48,335 nt of DNA from Deltaproteobacteria bacterium (lineage in GTDB: Bacteria; Desulfobacterota; DSM-4660; Desulfatiglandales; HGW-15), in NCBI GenBank assembly GCA_019307745.1, contig JAFDJA010000010.1, positions 1-48,335 of the forward strand. Direction: 5' to 3'. The notes beneath the pieces were generated by a model. The model did no database searches. It had not been told where the DNA came from and saw only the letters and a program-made list of their open reading frames with translations. Of this stretch, positions 26,293 to 34,203 are shown one piece after another. Position 1 is the stretch's first letter; each line of letters starts with the position of its first letter. The translations under genes were made by a program, and so were the position numbers.

Positions 26293-26623
26293 GAGGCAGC
26301 TCCCTCTGAAAGTATAATGGAGTGGCGCTATCTAGGCCGGCATCAACGGTTTCAGACATATCGCAAATTCAGGGCCTTATGAGGGCATAAAGGTATTAGT
26401 ATTAATAATTCATGTGAAATATTTATTAATGGAAGCCGAGCTTGATTTTCATATTTTATCTATGATATGTTTTTGTAAATTTTTTGTTACTACAATAAAT
26501 TTCTACATTTATTACAAATTTTACAGGCAGAGCAGGTGTGAATCTGGAATAGTGAAGGTGAGCAGGGTGACTGATGACTGATCGTTGAAATCAATTCTAA
26601 GTTGATTATTGGGAGGAGATAAA
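26293..26623. other. 331-bp non-coding region upstream of the PurF-like gene
   Basis: AT-rich sequence with no open frame of note. It contains the lost upstream part of the kinase remnant and the leader of the PurF-like gene, ending in a strong GGGAGGAG ribosome site. No promoter could be called with confidence. Confidence 0.5.
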
Positions 26624-28111
26624 ATGGATGGTGTTGTTGGTATGTACGGGCAGGATGATAATGATCTGGTGAGCAAGGCCTTTTTGGCTACTGGTGCCTG
26701 TCAGCATCGAGGTAAGGCAAGTACCGGCCTTGCCGTGGGGAATTCAAAGGGTATTTATATCCATAAGGGTCTGGGAAGGATAGCTGATATAATAGACCCT
26801 AATATCATGAGGACCTTTCAGGATCTTGAGCCAGTGGCAGCCATAGGAAATATCGGTTACACAAAAAGTAAGATTGCAGAAAAGACAAATTCCGAACCGC
26901 TTGAAATTTATCCTGATGCCAGTTCTGAATATCAGGTGGTTTTAACCATGGATGGGTATCTCATTAAGGACGATGACATCAGAACTGAACTTGAACATGA
27001 TTACTCTTTACAGACGGCTAATAAGACAGAACTTATTGGCGCCCTGTTGCACAAATATATTTCTCAGGAAGGTATCACATTTGAGGCAGGTCGGAAGCTT
27101 GTCGATAAACTCCACGGCAGAGCCACTTTTGCGCTAGTAGCGCTTGTTTATGACGGGAAAGAGACATGTCTGATTACCTTGAATGATTCCAGGGCATTTG
27201 AGCCTTTTTGTTACTCAACAGTTGATGGCACCTTTACCGCAAGCTCAGAATCGTGTTCCCACAGACGATTAGGAGGTGTAATAGAAAAAGAATATGACGG
27301 CGCGGAGATGACAATCTGTTCTTCCCATGGGATCCTAACTAAAAGGCTTAGAGAAGAGCCAATGATGCCGGATGTTTTTCAGGGTGTCTATTTCGGTAAT
27401 GTGGCCTCATTGTACAGGGGAAAAGAGGTCTTTCAGATAAGACGAGAACTGGGTCAGGAACTTGTTAAGTATTATAAGACATCGCGGGCTGATCTTGTTA
27501 TACCTAACCCTGAATCAGGCTGGGGTGTTACAGTTGGAATCGCAGAGGGACTTGATAAAAATCTGTTTCCTGCTTTGATTAAACTTCCTCAGGCTGTGAG
27601 GACGTTCCAGGAGAGTCAAAGAAAGACAAGGACTCAGGAAGTTGGTTTGAAATTCGGCGGTATTGATTCTCTTTTAAAAGATAAAAATATTGCCATGGGG
27701 GACGACAGTATTGTCCGGGGGAGTGTAAGTGAGGGGGGGTCTGTATGGGTGGTATATAACGCCGGCGCAAAATTTATTGAGTTCTGGATATCATATGGAC
27801 CCATGTTTTTTCCATCATTTAAGGAGTGGCACCGGGGTAAGGAATGTTTGAATGAACTTGCCGTGCAAAGGGCTTTTTCGGTTGATAACCCCTATGATAA
27901 ATCCCTGGAGGAGATTAATGCTGCTGTAGCAAAATTGGTGGGTGTTGATGAGGTAAAGTATAATACTATGGAGAACATAAAGAAGGTTGCAGGAGGCGGG
28001 TCATTCCAGGCCCTGGATGCAAGTTATCCCATAGATGAAGAGTTCTGGCCGGACTGGCTCAAGCAGGAGGTGGAAAAATATCATCATCATAAAGGCTCTT
28101 CGCAGCTTTGA
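26624..28111 (+). CDS. PurF-like phosphoribosyltransferase with a lost glutaminase site
   Basis: The 495-aa protein has the two-domain layout of amidophosphoribosyltransferase: an N-terminal Ntn glutaminase domain and a C-terminal type I phosphoribosyltransferase domain. The PRPP loop is kept (GDDSIVRGS, residues 359-367) with an upstream VIPNPESG. The glutaminase site is not: residue 2 is Asp where PurF has the catalytic Cys, GH-x-RY-x-T is GNIGYTK (75-81), and the NG oxyanion motif is DG (110-111). It probably cannot use glutamine, and may use ammonia or do something else. The C-terminal Cys pair of Fe-S-type PurFs is also missing. The ATG at 26624 follows GGAGGAG. It stands alone, with no other purine gene nearby. 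Confidence 0.85.
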   Translation: MDGVVGMYGQDDNDLVSKAFLATGACQHRGKASTGLAVGNSKGIYIHKGLGRIADIIDPNIMRTFQDLEPVAAIGNIGYTKSKIAEKTNSEPLEIYPDASSEYQVVLTMDGYLIKDDDIRTELEHDYSLQTANKTELIGALLHKYISQEGITFEAGRKLVDKLHGRATFALVALVYDGKETCLITLNDSRAFEPFCYSTVDGTFTASSESCSHRRLGGVIEKEYDGAEMTICSSHGILTKRLREEPMMPDVFQGVYFGNVASLYRGKEVFQIRRELGQELVKYYKTSRADLVIPNPESGWGVTVGIAEGLDKNLFPALIKLPQAVRTFQESQRKTRTQEVGLKFGGIDSLLKDKNIAMGDDSIVRGSVSEGGSVWVVYNAGAKFIEFWISYGPMFFPSFKEWHRGKECLNELAVQRAFSVDNPYDKSLEEINAAVAKLVGVDEVKYNTMENIKKVAGGGSFQALDASYPIDEEFWPDWLKQEVEKYHHHKGSSQL

Positions 28112-28288
28112 TCTGGGAAGTTATGAAACATCAATCATTACTGTATGAATAGAAGTTGTATCTGTGATCCTGAAAAAGGGAATAATAATATAATGCCTGA
28201 ATCTCGCATTGGTTATCTATTATGGCTTTTCCAGCCCAGACAGAATAGATTTTTTATCACTATTTATCCACTCCTGATTTTTAACAGG

Positions 28289-28307
28289 AAAGCCCGGTAG
28301 GGCTTTT
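28289..28307 (+). terminator. Probable terminator between convergent genes
   Basis: AAAGCCC-GGTA-GGGCTTT with a TTTT end lies 178 bp after the PurF-like gene and 14 bp past the end of the convergent radical SAM gene. It is short but could stop transcription in both directions. Confidence 0.5.
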
Positions 28308-28320
28308 GGGGCATAGCGCG

Positions 28321-29601
28321 TCATCTGACTGGCTGATTAAAATAACCCAGCTTTACATCAGGCAACTCCTTCCTGATGATCTCTGTCATCCTCTTCATGC
28401 CCACAGTCCTTGAGTCAGAGGTGGGCAGCGTCTTCATATATAGGTGTGGGTCAATATTCAGGTTTTTCATATGTATAAAGTTGACGCCGGTCTTGTTAAC
28501 CACCCCCTTTAAGGCATCTATCTCTTCTTCCTGATCCGTAATTCCCGGGAATACCAGATAATTTATCATTGTATAGAGTTCAGCATCCCTGGCGGTTTTT
28601 ACAGAGGCAACCACGTCCTCAAAACCATAATTTTTGGGCTGGTAATAGGCAGTATAGAGAGCTGGTCTGGCGCTGTTCATGCTGATACGTATGGAATCCA
28701 GTCCCTTCTCTGCCAACTCCCTCACCCTGTAGGGCCAGCTGCCATTGGTGTTCAGGTTGATAGTGCCTTTATTTGTCCTTTTTCTGATTTCCTGGATACT
28801 GTCTCCTATAAGGTGAAACTCGGTCAGGGGCTCACCTTCACACCCCTGTCCAAAACTCACTATTCCATCTGGAGCCTGACTAAGGTGATCTACAGCCAAG
28901 TTGACAATTTCATCTTTTTCAGGTCTGAAAGCAATCCTTTGATGGGATGAATCACAGGTGTCGTGACTCTGCAGGGATATACACCCCAGACATCCGGCAT
29001 TGCATGTGCGACTCACAGGAAGCGGTGCCTCCCATCTTTTCAGGAACAGGTTTTTTGCGGCAAAGCAGTGGTAATTGACCGCACAGTTTGTCAGGTGTTC
29101 AGTAAGAGGACCTGGCTGCCTTTTCTTTTTAAATTCCTTTATCGCAGGAATTAGGTCCCGGTCATCATATTGTCTGGGGTCCCATTTGTGATTGTACTCC
29201 ATTTGGAATCCTGCAACCATATAGCCTTTATTTTCAAAGCCCACAGCAGTATAACCCCACATTGGGAGAGTATACCCCTTTGGAGAATAGTCTACCGCCG
29301 GAAGATGGCTTCTCACATAACCCGGCTCAATAAATGCTGCAACGGCAAAACATCTGGTTGTCTGTCCATCGATCTCAATTTCAGGTACAATAACATATTC
29401 CCCTGTTAATGGATCTACTCCAATTGGCGGGCAGTCAGGGACAAAAAACAGCTTGCTGAACTCAGGCATGGGTGTGAGGTCATCTTCTAAAAAATCCATA
29501 GGGGATGATCCTGAAAACCCTGCCATTCTGAAATAGGGATGGTCATAAATTTTTCCATTAGAATCAGCACAAAGCATAAACGGTAGATCTTCTAAATTCA
29601 T
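28321..29601 (-). CDS. Radical SAM protein of unknown substrate
   Basis: The 426-aa protein carries the radical SAM cluster motif CNAGCLGC (CxxxCxxC) near residue 200, followed by QGCEGEPL, NLNTNGS and IRISMNSA, which are core motifs of the SAM barrel. An N-terminal domain of about 190 residues, with PDCPPIGVDP and a cysteine pair NCAVNYHC before the core, is not one I recognise. Its substrate is unknown. It resembles stand-alone radical SAM proteins of anaerobes rather than a named enzyme. The ribosome site is weak. It converges on the PurF-like gene. Confidence 0.85.
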   Translation of the reverse strand: MNLEDLPFMLCADSNGKIYDHPYFRMAGFSGSSPMDFLEDDLTPMPEFSKLFFVPDCPPIGVDPLTGEYVIVPEIEIDGQTTRCFAVAAFIEPGYVRSHLPAVDYSPKGYTLPMWGYTAVGFENKGYMVAGFQMEYNHKWDPRQYDDRDLIPAIKEFKKKRQPGPLTEHLTNCAVNYHCFAAKNLFLKRWEAPLPVSRTCNAGCLGCISLQSHDTCDSSHQRIAFRPEKDEIVNLAVDHLSQAPDGIVSFGQGCEGEPLTEFHLIGDSIQEIRKRTNKGTINLNTNGSWPYRVRELAEKGLDSIRISMNSARPALYTAYYQPKNYGFEDVVASVKTARDAELYTMINYLVFPGITDQEEEIDALKGVVNKTGVNFIHMKNLNIDPHLYMKTLPTSDSRTVGMKRMTEIIRKELPDVKLGYFNQPVR

Positions 29602-29825
29602 ATGATATCTCTTGATTAATGGTTTATCAAACGATCCTCTTTTACAATCAACCGCTCTTCAAGTCAAACCGCAAATGGATTATAAGCCTTCTGACTAATG
29701 CTGCAATGTTCCGGGATGGACTTTTCCTGTTCCTTGATTCCTTAACCCTTCTCTCTTTTCAAGTCTACGGTTATACGATAGAAACTGTGTTATCTTTATT
29801 GAATTTGAGGTGAGAATTTTTTTTA

Positions 29826-30014
29826 ATGGGAATGACTTTAAACCAGGACAAGACCAAAGAAAATAAACAGTTCAAGCTGGTAAAATGTTTTGCTCTGGCA
29901 AGTTTTGCAGTACTGATAATCTTCAGTTTCCCATATTCTATCTTTATATCTAAAAAAGCAAAGGACAGGTGGTTTGGCGAAAATGGATCACATCGCCAAG
30001 TGTTTTTTACTTGA
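29826..30014 (+). pseudogene. Probable N-terminal remnant of a membrane sensor kinase
   Basis: The 62-residue frame has a GAGGTGAG upstream and reads KQFKLVKCFALASFAVLIIFSF followed by ISKKAKD. This resembles the first membrane helix of a family of deltaproteobacterial sensor histidine kinases. After ISKKAKD it diverges and stops at once, without the extracellular domain. It is either a small membrane protein or, more likely, a decayed kinase start. It lies 100 bp before a riboswitch and could be unrelated to the kinase C-terminal remnant at 26020-26292. Confidence 0.4.
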
Positions 30015-30117
30015 TGCCACCTTTAATGGGTGATCCTGTATGGTTTCAAAATAATTTGAAATAATACTAAAGTTATTTTGTTGTCATTCCGATATTGCAG
30101 GATGAATGATAAATAAA

Positions 30118-30206
30118 ATGCTGAAGGGCAAACCTTCTGAAAGGGAGGGACGCAAAGCTACCGGTCTAAGTCTGATGTTGAGATATGATAGTGGGGTTGC
30201 CAGGCT
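30118..30206 (+). promoter_or_regulatory. Cyclic di-GMP-I (GEMM-I) riboswitch
   Basis: The core of the GEMM-I aptamer is plain: AGGGCAAACC, then a stem capped by a GAAA tetraloop (CCTTCT-GAAA-GGGAGG), then GGACGCAAAGC, ACCGG-TCTAAG, and a closing GATAGTGGGGTTGCC. These match the conserved ligand-binding and tetraloop-receptor parts of the class. It is followed at once by an intrinsic terminator and a gene, so ligand binding should set transcription of the 144-aa membrane protein. Whether it binds c-di-GMP or the related cGAMP cannot be settled by eye. Confidence 0.9.
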
Positions 30207-30220
30207 AAGGACAATAATAG

Positions 30221-30251
30221 CCCGCTTCCCCTTATTGGAATGCGGGTTTTT
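30221..30251 (+). terminator. Riboswitch expression-platform terminator
   Basis: CCCGC-TTCC pairs with GGAA-(T)-GCGGG around a 7-base loop and is followed by TTTTTAT. It lies 15 bases past the aptamer and 6 bases before the ATG at 30257. This is a standard platform for ligand-dependent termination. Confidence 0.8.
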
Positions 30252-30256
30252 ATATT

Positions 30257-30691
30257 ATGAGTGATAAAACTATTCGGTTTATTCTTGTTGTTATTGTTGC
30301 AATTGTGGTTGGTATCCTTGGTTTTGCGTACAACTATAAAGGTGAGTTTGATCTGCAGTTGCAATTGAAGAACACAAAAAACAGATTATTTTCAATAAAT
30401 GGGCTGAATGTTAAATTTTCTGTGAACACTAGCATTGGCAAAGATAATCTGTCGATACAGTATTATGTTCCATGCAGTACGATGAAGCAGAGGACGCATC
30501 TCTTACAAAACCTACCAGTGATCAAACACGGTATTATAATGGACATGAATCGCTCCAAAATGATGACAGCGATTCAAAAGAGGGACTTTGAATCAATAAA
30601 AAAATATTCACTTAAAGTTATAAATGATCACGGTATTAAAGAGGTTGATAAGATTTATTTGGAATCTTTTGCCCTGCGCAGCCTTGATTAA
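30257..30691 (+). CDS. c-di-GMP-riboswitch-controlled membrane-anchored protein of unknown function
   Basis: I do not recognise this 144-aa protein. It has one N-terminal membrane helix (about residues 7-25). An exported domain of about 115 residues follows, with a beta-rich half (FDLQLQLKNTKNRLFSINGLN) and a helical C-terminal half. No catalytic motif is visible. The ATG lies directly after the riboswitch terminator and has no good ribosome site, so the stem may also affect translation. Riboswitch control suggests a role in surface attachment, motility or exopolysaccharide, but that is only inferred. It converges on the DUF4159 gene. Confidence 0.75.
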   Translation: MSDKTIRFILVVIVAIVVGILGFAYNYKGEFDLQLQLKNTKNRLFSINGLNVKFSVNTSIGKDNLSIQYYVPCSTMKQRTHLLQNLPVIKHGIIMDMNRSKMMTAIQKRDFESIKKYSLKVINDHGIKEVDKIYLESFALRSLD

Positions 30692-30782
30692 CAATTCAGT
30701 CAGAGTTAATACCAGAATCTTGCAAAATTCAGGAAAAAATAATTCTGGAATAATCCATTCTAAAAGATATTGTTTGTTTTTT

Positions 30783-31628
30783 CTAGTGGCTTAAAGCGTA
30801 AATAATATAGTTGATTCCAAGTTTATATGCCTCGTTGCAGTAACGTGTGGGGTAACCCGTGTCAAATGTGTGTTCCCACCCGTCGCCCAGGTCAGTGTTG
30901 AAATTGACCAGCATCATCATTCGCTTGTTATCATCAAAAACACCGTACACTGCGGGAGGAAACTCAGGATCATCCAGGGAAAATCCCCAGCCGAATTCCC
31001 ATGTTGCGCCGCGGCCGGGAACTTGGGTGATTTTATCAATATCAAAAAAACAATGAAAGATCGTATGGTCTGTGTCCAGCCTTACAAGTTTCCTGTCCGG
31101 AAAGATCTTACGGTGTTCCACCTGGAATTCCTGCCAGTGTTCCGGCCCCCAGAAATCGTCTATCATTACAAATCCACCCCGAAGCATATATTCAAGCAGG
31201 GCTTCCACCTCTTTCGGTTTGAAGTTGGGCCCATTGCCGGAAAAGAGTAGATCCCTTTTCATGTTGATGTATAAAAATGGATATTCAAAAAGCTCAGGAT
31301 CTGTTAATGACATTGCTTTGTAGGACCTGCTGGATGTATCCAGCGTAGTGTACCTCCTTACACCCCTGAGAAGGTTTCGGTCTGCGTCATCAAAATCCGC
31401 CTGCCACCAGTAGGCATCACCGCCACCACCGCCGCCGCCACCAAAGCGAACCTTTCTTGAGTTAATGTAATTGCTGTATTTGGCACGAATAAAGACAAAT
31501 TCATGCTCACCTTGGCGGTTGTCTTTGGGCTCTTCCAATGCCCTTGGCATAATGGATTCATACTGTGCCTCCGCTGAACTAAAGAAGACCGGGATAATCA
31601 GTAAAATTATAAACAGGCAATTTCTCAA
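30783..31628 (-). CDS. DUF4159 exported protein
   Basis: The 281-aa protein starts with a signal peptide (residues about 3-21) and matches the DUF4159 pattern: FVFIRAKYSNY, TDPELFEYPFLYINMKRDLLFS, then YMLRGGFVMIDDFWG and a C-terminal GINYIIYALSH. The fold is thought to resemble a glutamine-amidotransferase-like Rossmann domain without catalytic residues; the function is unknown. The start codon is TTG at 31628, with GAGGTGG upstream, because no ATG is available before the signal peptide. A run of eight glycines follows RKVRF. Confidence 0.82.
   Translation of the reverse strand: MRNCLFIILLIIPVFFSSAEAQYESIMPRALEEPKDNRQGEHEFVFIRAKYSNYINSRKVRFGGGGGGGGDAYWWQADFDDADRNLLRGVRRYTTLDTSSRSYKAMSLTDPELFEYPFLYINMKRDLLFSGNGPNFKPKEVEALLEYMLRGGFVMIDDFWGPEHWQEFQVEHRKIFPDRKLVRLDTDHTIFHCFFDIDKITQVPGRGATWEFGWGFSLDDPEFPPAVYGVFDDNKRMMMLVNFNTDLGDGWEHTFDTGYPTRYCNEAYKLGINYIIYALSH
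31419..31442. repeat. Glycine-codon microsatellite inside the DUF4159 gene
   Basis: Eight consecutive glycine codons give a GGN-type repeat, read as ACC and GCC units on the plus strand. Such tracts can change length by slippage in units of 3 bp, which here would change the glycine loop without shifting the frame. Confidence 0.7.
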
Positions 31629-32086
31629 TATTATTTTCCACCTCTGTCAATGTTCTATAGATTCAAGAAGAATGTATCGCGTCCGTTCATATGTGGGTGA
31701 AACCTCCGTAAAGAGGCTAATAAATTGATAGGAAAATGTCATTATAGTAAGAAGGCAAATAGCCTCATAAGTCAAACAAAATCAACTTTTAGAATCATGT
31801 CGAAATCGAGGATTTTGGACTGAGAACGGGGAATGTAAATCCTATACATTGTGTTGCTTTTCTGAATCTTCAGACTCTTGACTTCTTACTAAAGTGTTTA
31901 ATTTGATAATAACTGTTTTAGGTTTTGATTACAAATCCTAACCGCAATTTTTTTACCATATTCAGGTAATAATTAAAATGTGGTCCTGTCATGTTCCCGG
32001 TTATATTCCTGTCAAATTATTTGTTTTTGGGGGATGTCCCACTTTTCACGTTAAAACTTACTTCGAATTAGGTTATTATATTTATT
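31629..32086. other. 458-bp non-coding region
   Basis: The divergent region between the DUF4159 gene and the beta-barrel gene. It is AT-rich without a credible gene. The palindrome GGGATGTCCC occurs at 32031-32040, 47 bp before the barrel gene; the same ten bases recur at 35282-35291 after rnc and the radical SAM gene. Confidence 0.5.
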
Positions 32087-33646
32087 ATGAATGGATATGT
32101 TAATAAATTATTGACTGGAATTAGTCTGGTTGCATTATCGTTTGGATTTATTGGCAACTCTAATCCAGCTATGTTAGATAAATTACCACAGAAACCAGAA
32201 ATTTCACTTGGATCCCAAGAAAGCAAAAAGGATACTCCTTTTGGTTTTTTAACAAATGTCAATGCTTCTATAGAGGTTGTAGGTATTAGTGGAGGAGAAT
32301 ACATTGCAAAAATGATAAGGAGATTGCAGTTTGATGTCTTGAGAATAAAGAACTGGACTCTTCATTTTTCTATTCAGGAACAGAGTTTGTTTGATCCTTC
32401 ACCCATCCAACTTGACCATGAGATCACATATTTAGGTATTGGACATCAGACAGATGATCATAGAATTACATTTTTTTGGGATCATACATGTTATAATCCA
32501 AGCAGGAAAGTGCCTAAAAATAGGAGGAATGACATTCACTGGAATGAATTAGGAATCAAATATGAGACTACAAGTATGATGCCTGGTCATAAAAATGACG
32601 GAATTAAATCTAATTCCGGTTCTGAATGGTTAAACAGTATCAACTGGAGAACTTCTCTAAGTAAAATCTGGATGAAGTCAGAAAATGATTACGAATACAT
32701 AGGCAAAATAGATTTAAGATATGATATCTTCAGATACGGAAGACAAGTCATTCACCTTCAGCCGGGTTTTAACGTAATCTATGATAACCGAGGTTTTAAC
32801 CAGGACTATCGTCTTGAGATGGGAGACCGAATCCTCTTAAATAAAAATATTTATTTAACTCCCTTACTTTCATATGAATGTTTTCATGATTGGTATGGTT
32901 TAGGAGAGGGAGAAAATTTTATTCTTGCCGGCCTGCGGTTAGAAATGGATTTGGATCATGAAAACACTAACATTTTTTCAGATATTGAAAAAACAAATAC
33001 TCATTGGATTCCGAAATTCCATGTAGTCGGGAGTTACACAAATATTTTTAATAATGATAATTTTGGGCATAGCAGTGACGTAGCTTTTGATTTAGATCTT
33101 TTCAGATTGGACCAGGATAAAAGACTTAGTTTAAATACCTATGTGGGGGTTCTAACACCTCTCGATGATTTTAATCCCTTTAGGATCAAATATGGGATAG
33201 GACCGTTCCTGGAAATCAACTCAGATAGTTTTGACATAAAAATTTTTCATTATTACTCTTGTCTTTATGATCATGAGGATCAGGGTGTTAGGAAGGATTA
33301 CAATCTGTTTGGTTTAGAAATAAAAAACAATAATGCCCTTCATTGGAAATGGAATGGGGGAGTTGGTGTTTATCCTACTACAAAAAATTTTGATTACCGA
33401 GGCGATTTACAGGGAAGCGTGGGCTATGATTTCTATAAAAGAGGGATTACCCCATATGTAAACTGTTCAGGTCATTATCTGCAAGGGGACGCGCCCCTGT
33501 TTGGTGATGCAATTGAAGCAGGTGTAATAATTCCAGGCGCTACAGGAACTTTTAGTATCTATTTACGCTTGCAGGATGATTTTGATGTTTTCAGGTATGG
33601 AAAAGGAAAACAAACATTGCTCGGTATAAAGTTTAAGTTTCAGTGA
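32087..33646 (+). CDS. Outer-membrane beta-barrel protein, AT-rich and possibly acquired
   Basis: The 519-aa protein begins with a signal-like hydrophobic segment (residues about 8-25). From about residue 50 it consists of alternating strands rich in aromatic residues, ending in the C-terminal strand QTLLGIKFKFQ, typical of outer-membrane barrels. Repeated turns such as YDIFRYGRQVIHLQPGFNVIYDN and LSLNTYVGVLTPLDDF fit a transmembrane barrel of about 16-18 strands. Its base composition and codon use are visibly more AT-rich than the housekeeping genes around it, and the ribosome site is weak, which hints at transfer. It could belong to a DUF1207-like family; I am not sure of the family. Confidence 0.65.
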   Translation: MNGYVNKLLTGISLVALSFGFIGNSNPAMLDKLPQKPEISLGSQESKKDTPFGFLTNVNASIEVVGISGGEYIAKMIRRLQFDVLRIKNWTLHFSIQEQSLFDPSPIQLDHEITYLGIGHQTDDHRITFFWDHTCYNPSRKVPKNRRNDIHWNELGIKYETTSMMPGHKNDGIKSNSGSEWLNSINWRTSLSKIWMKSENDYEYIGKIDLRYDIFRYGRQVIHLQPGFNVIYDNRGFNQDYRLEMGDRILLNKNIYLTPLLSYECFHDWYGLGEGENFILAGLRLEMDLDHENTNIFSDIEKTNTHWIPKFHVVGSYTNIFNNDNFGHSSDVAFDLDLFRLDQDKRLSLNTYVGVLTPLDDFNPFRIKYGIGPFLEINSDSFDIKIFHYYSCLYDHEDQGVRKDYNLFGLEIKNNNALHWKWNGGVGVYPTTKNFDYRGDLQGSVGYDFYKRGITPYVNCSGHYLQGDAPLFGDAIEAGVIIPGATGTFSIYLRLQDDFDVFRYGKGKQTLLGIKFKFQ

Positions 33647-34095
33647 AAAAATTACATCCGGGAAACGCGGTTTTATAGCTGCAATATCACATTGATTGTA
33701 AAATTTCAGCGCTTTGAAAAAGGAGCAGTTTCTTACTGAATATATTAATAAGCTAATCGAGGATTTGACGCTTTGCTGATTTAACTTGATTTAAATGAGA
33801 TTAGGCTCTCAACAGAACAGTCATAATTCTGTTATGAGCAAGGCCTGTATAATTTGAGGTGTTTTCCAATGAGGCAACCTCCCTTAAGAGGTTAATGGTT
33901 AGTAACGAAAAATTCATCATAATTTTACAAAATCATTCGTGACATTTTTTGTAAAGAGAGTGTTACAGGTGTAAAGCAGGTCATACAACTGCGCCCTATC
34001 AATATTTTTTATATTATTGGAACAGTTGCAAGGCATATAAAAAAGCATGCGCAAAATCATAGTCTTAAGGTTATTTTTTATGTTTCGGCAGATTT
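33647..34095. other. 449-bp non-coding region upstream of a candidate small RNA
   Basis: No gene is visible. A stem CAGAA/TTCTG within CTCA...TGAG lies at 33809-33839. An inverted repeat TTTACAAAA/TTTTGTAAA (33924-33955) overlaps the palindrome TGTAA-N8-TTACA (33950-33967). The region ends at a sigma-54-like promoter. Confidence 0.5.
33950..33967 (+). promoter_or_regulatory. Candidate upstream activator site
   Basis: TGTAA-N8-TTACA is an 18-bp palindrome centred about 140 bp upstream of the sigma-54-like promoter at 34096. That distance is usual for enhancer-binding-protein sites. The role is inferred from position and symmetry. Confidence 0.35.
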
Positions 34096-34111
34096 TGGCA
34101 TGGCTTTTGCT
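34096..34111 (+). promoter_or_regulatory. Sigma-54-type promoter, overlapping an extended -10 element
   Basis: TGGCATG-N4-TTGCT matches the sigma-54 consensus TGGCACG-N4-TTGCW at all but one position, with GG and GC 10 bases apart. The predicted start is near 34122. The same stretch runs into TGCTATAAT (34108-34116), an extended -10 for the housekeeping sigma factor, so either or both could be used. Confidence 0.6.
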
Positions 34112-34121
34112 ATAATATATA

Positions 34122-34203
34122 CATCATCATCACAGAAGAGAATTTATTTCTCTTTCCTCCTAAACCAACCTGCACCCCCCAGCGCAGGTTGGTTTATTTT
34201 TTT
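34122..34203 (+). ncRNA. Candidate small RNA of about 82 nt
   Basis: The span between the predicted start and an intrinsic terminator has no open frame but two stem-loops: GAAGAGAA/TTCTCTTT (34135-34155) and the terminator stem at 34161-34196. Between them lies the unpaired CCTCC, complementary to Shine-Dalgarno sequences; the terminator loop carries a run of six C. Such C-rich loops are common in small RNAs that block translation. The RNA ends against the 3' end of era on the opposite strand. No homology to a known RNA is claimed. Confidence 0.5.
34161..34203 (+). terminator. Strong intrinsic terminator
   Basis: A 13-bp stem (TAAACCAACCTGC with its complement) encloses the loop ACCCCCCAGC and is followed by TTTTTTT on the plus strand only. 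No protein gene on the plus strand ends nearby, so it most likely terminates the small RNA candidate. Confidence 0.85.

Noticed and set aside
29619-29813. Plus-strand open frame of 64 codons before the kinase-like fragment
   Set aside because: No ribosome site and no domain; the composition looks non-coding.
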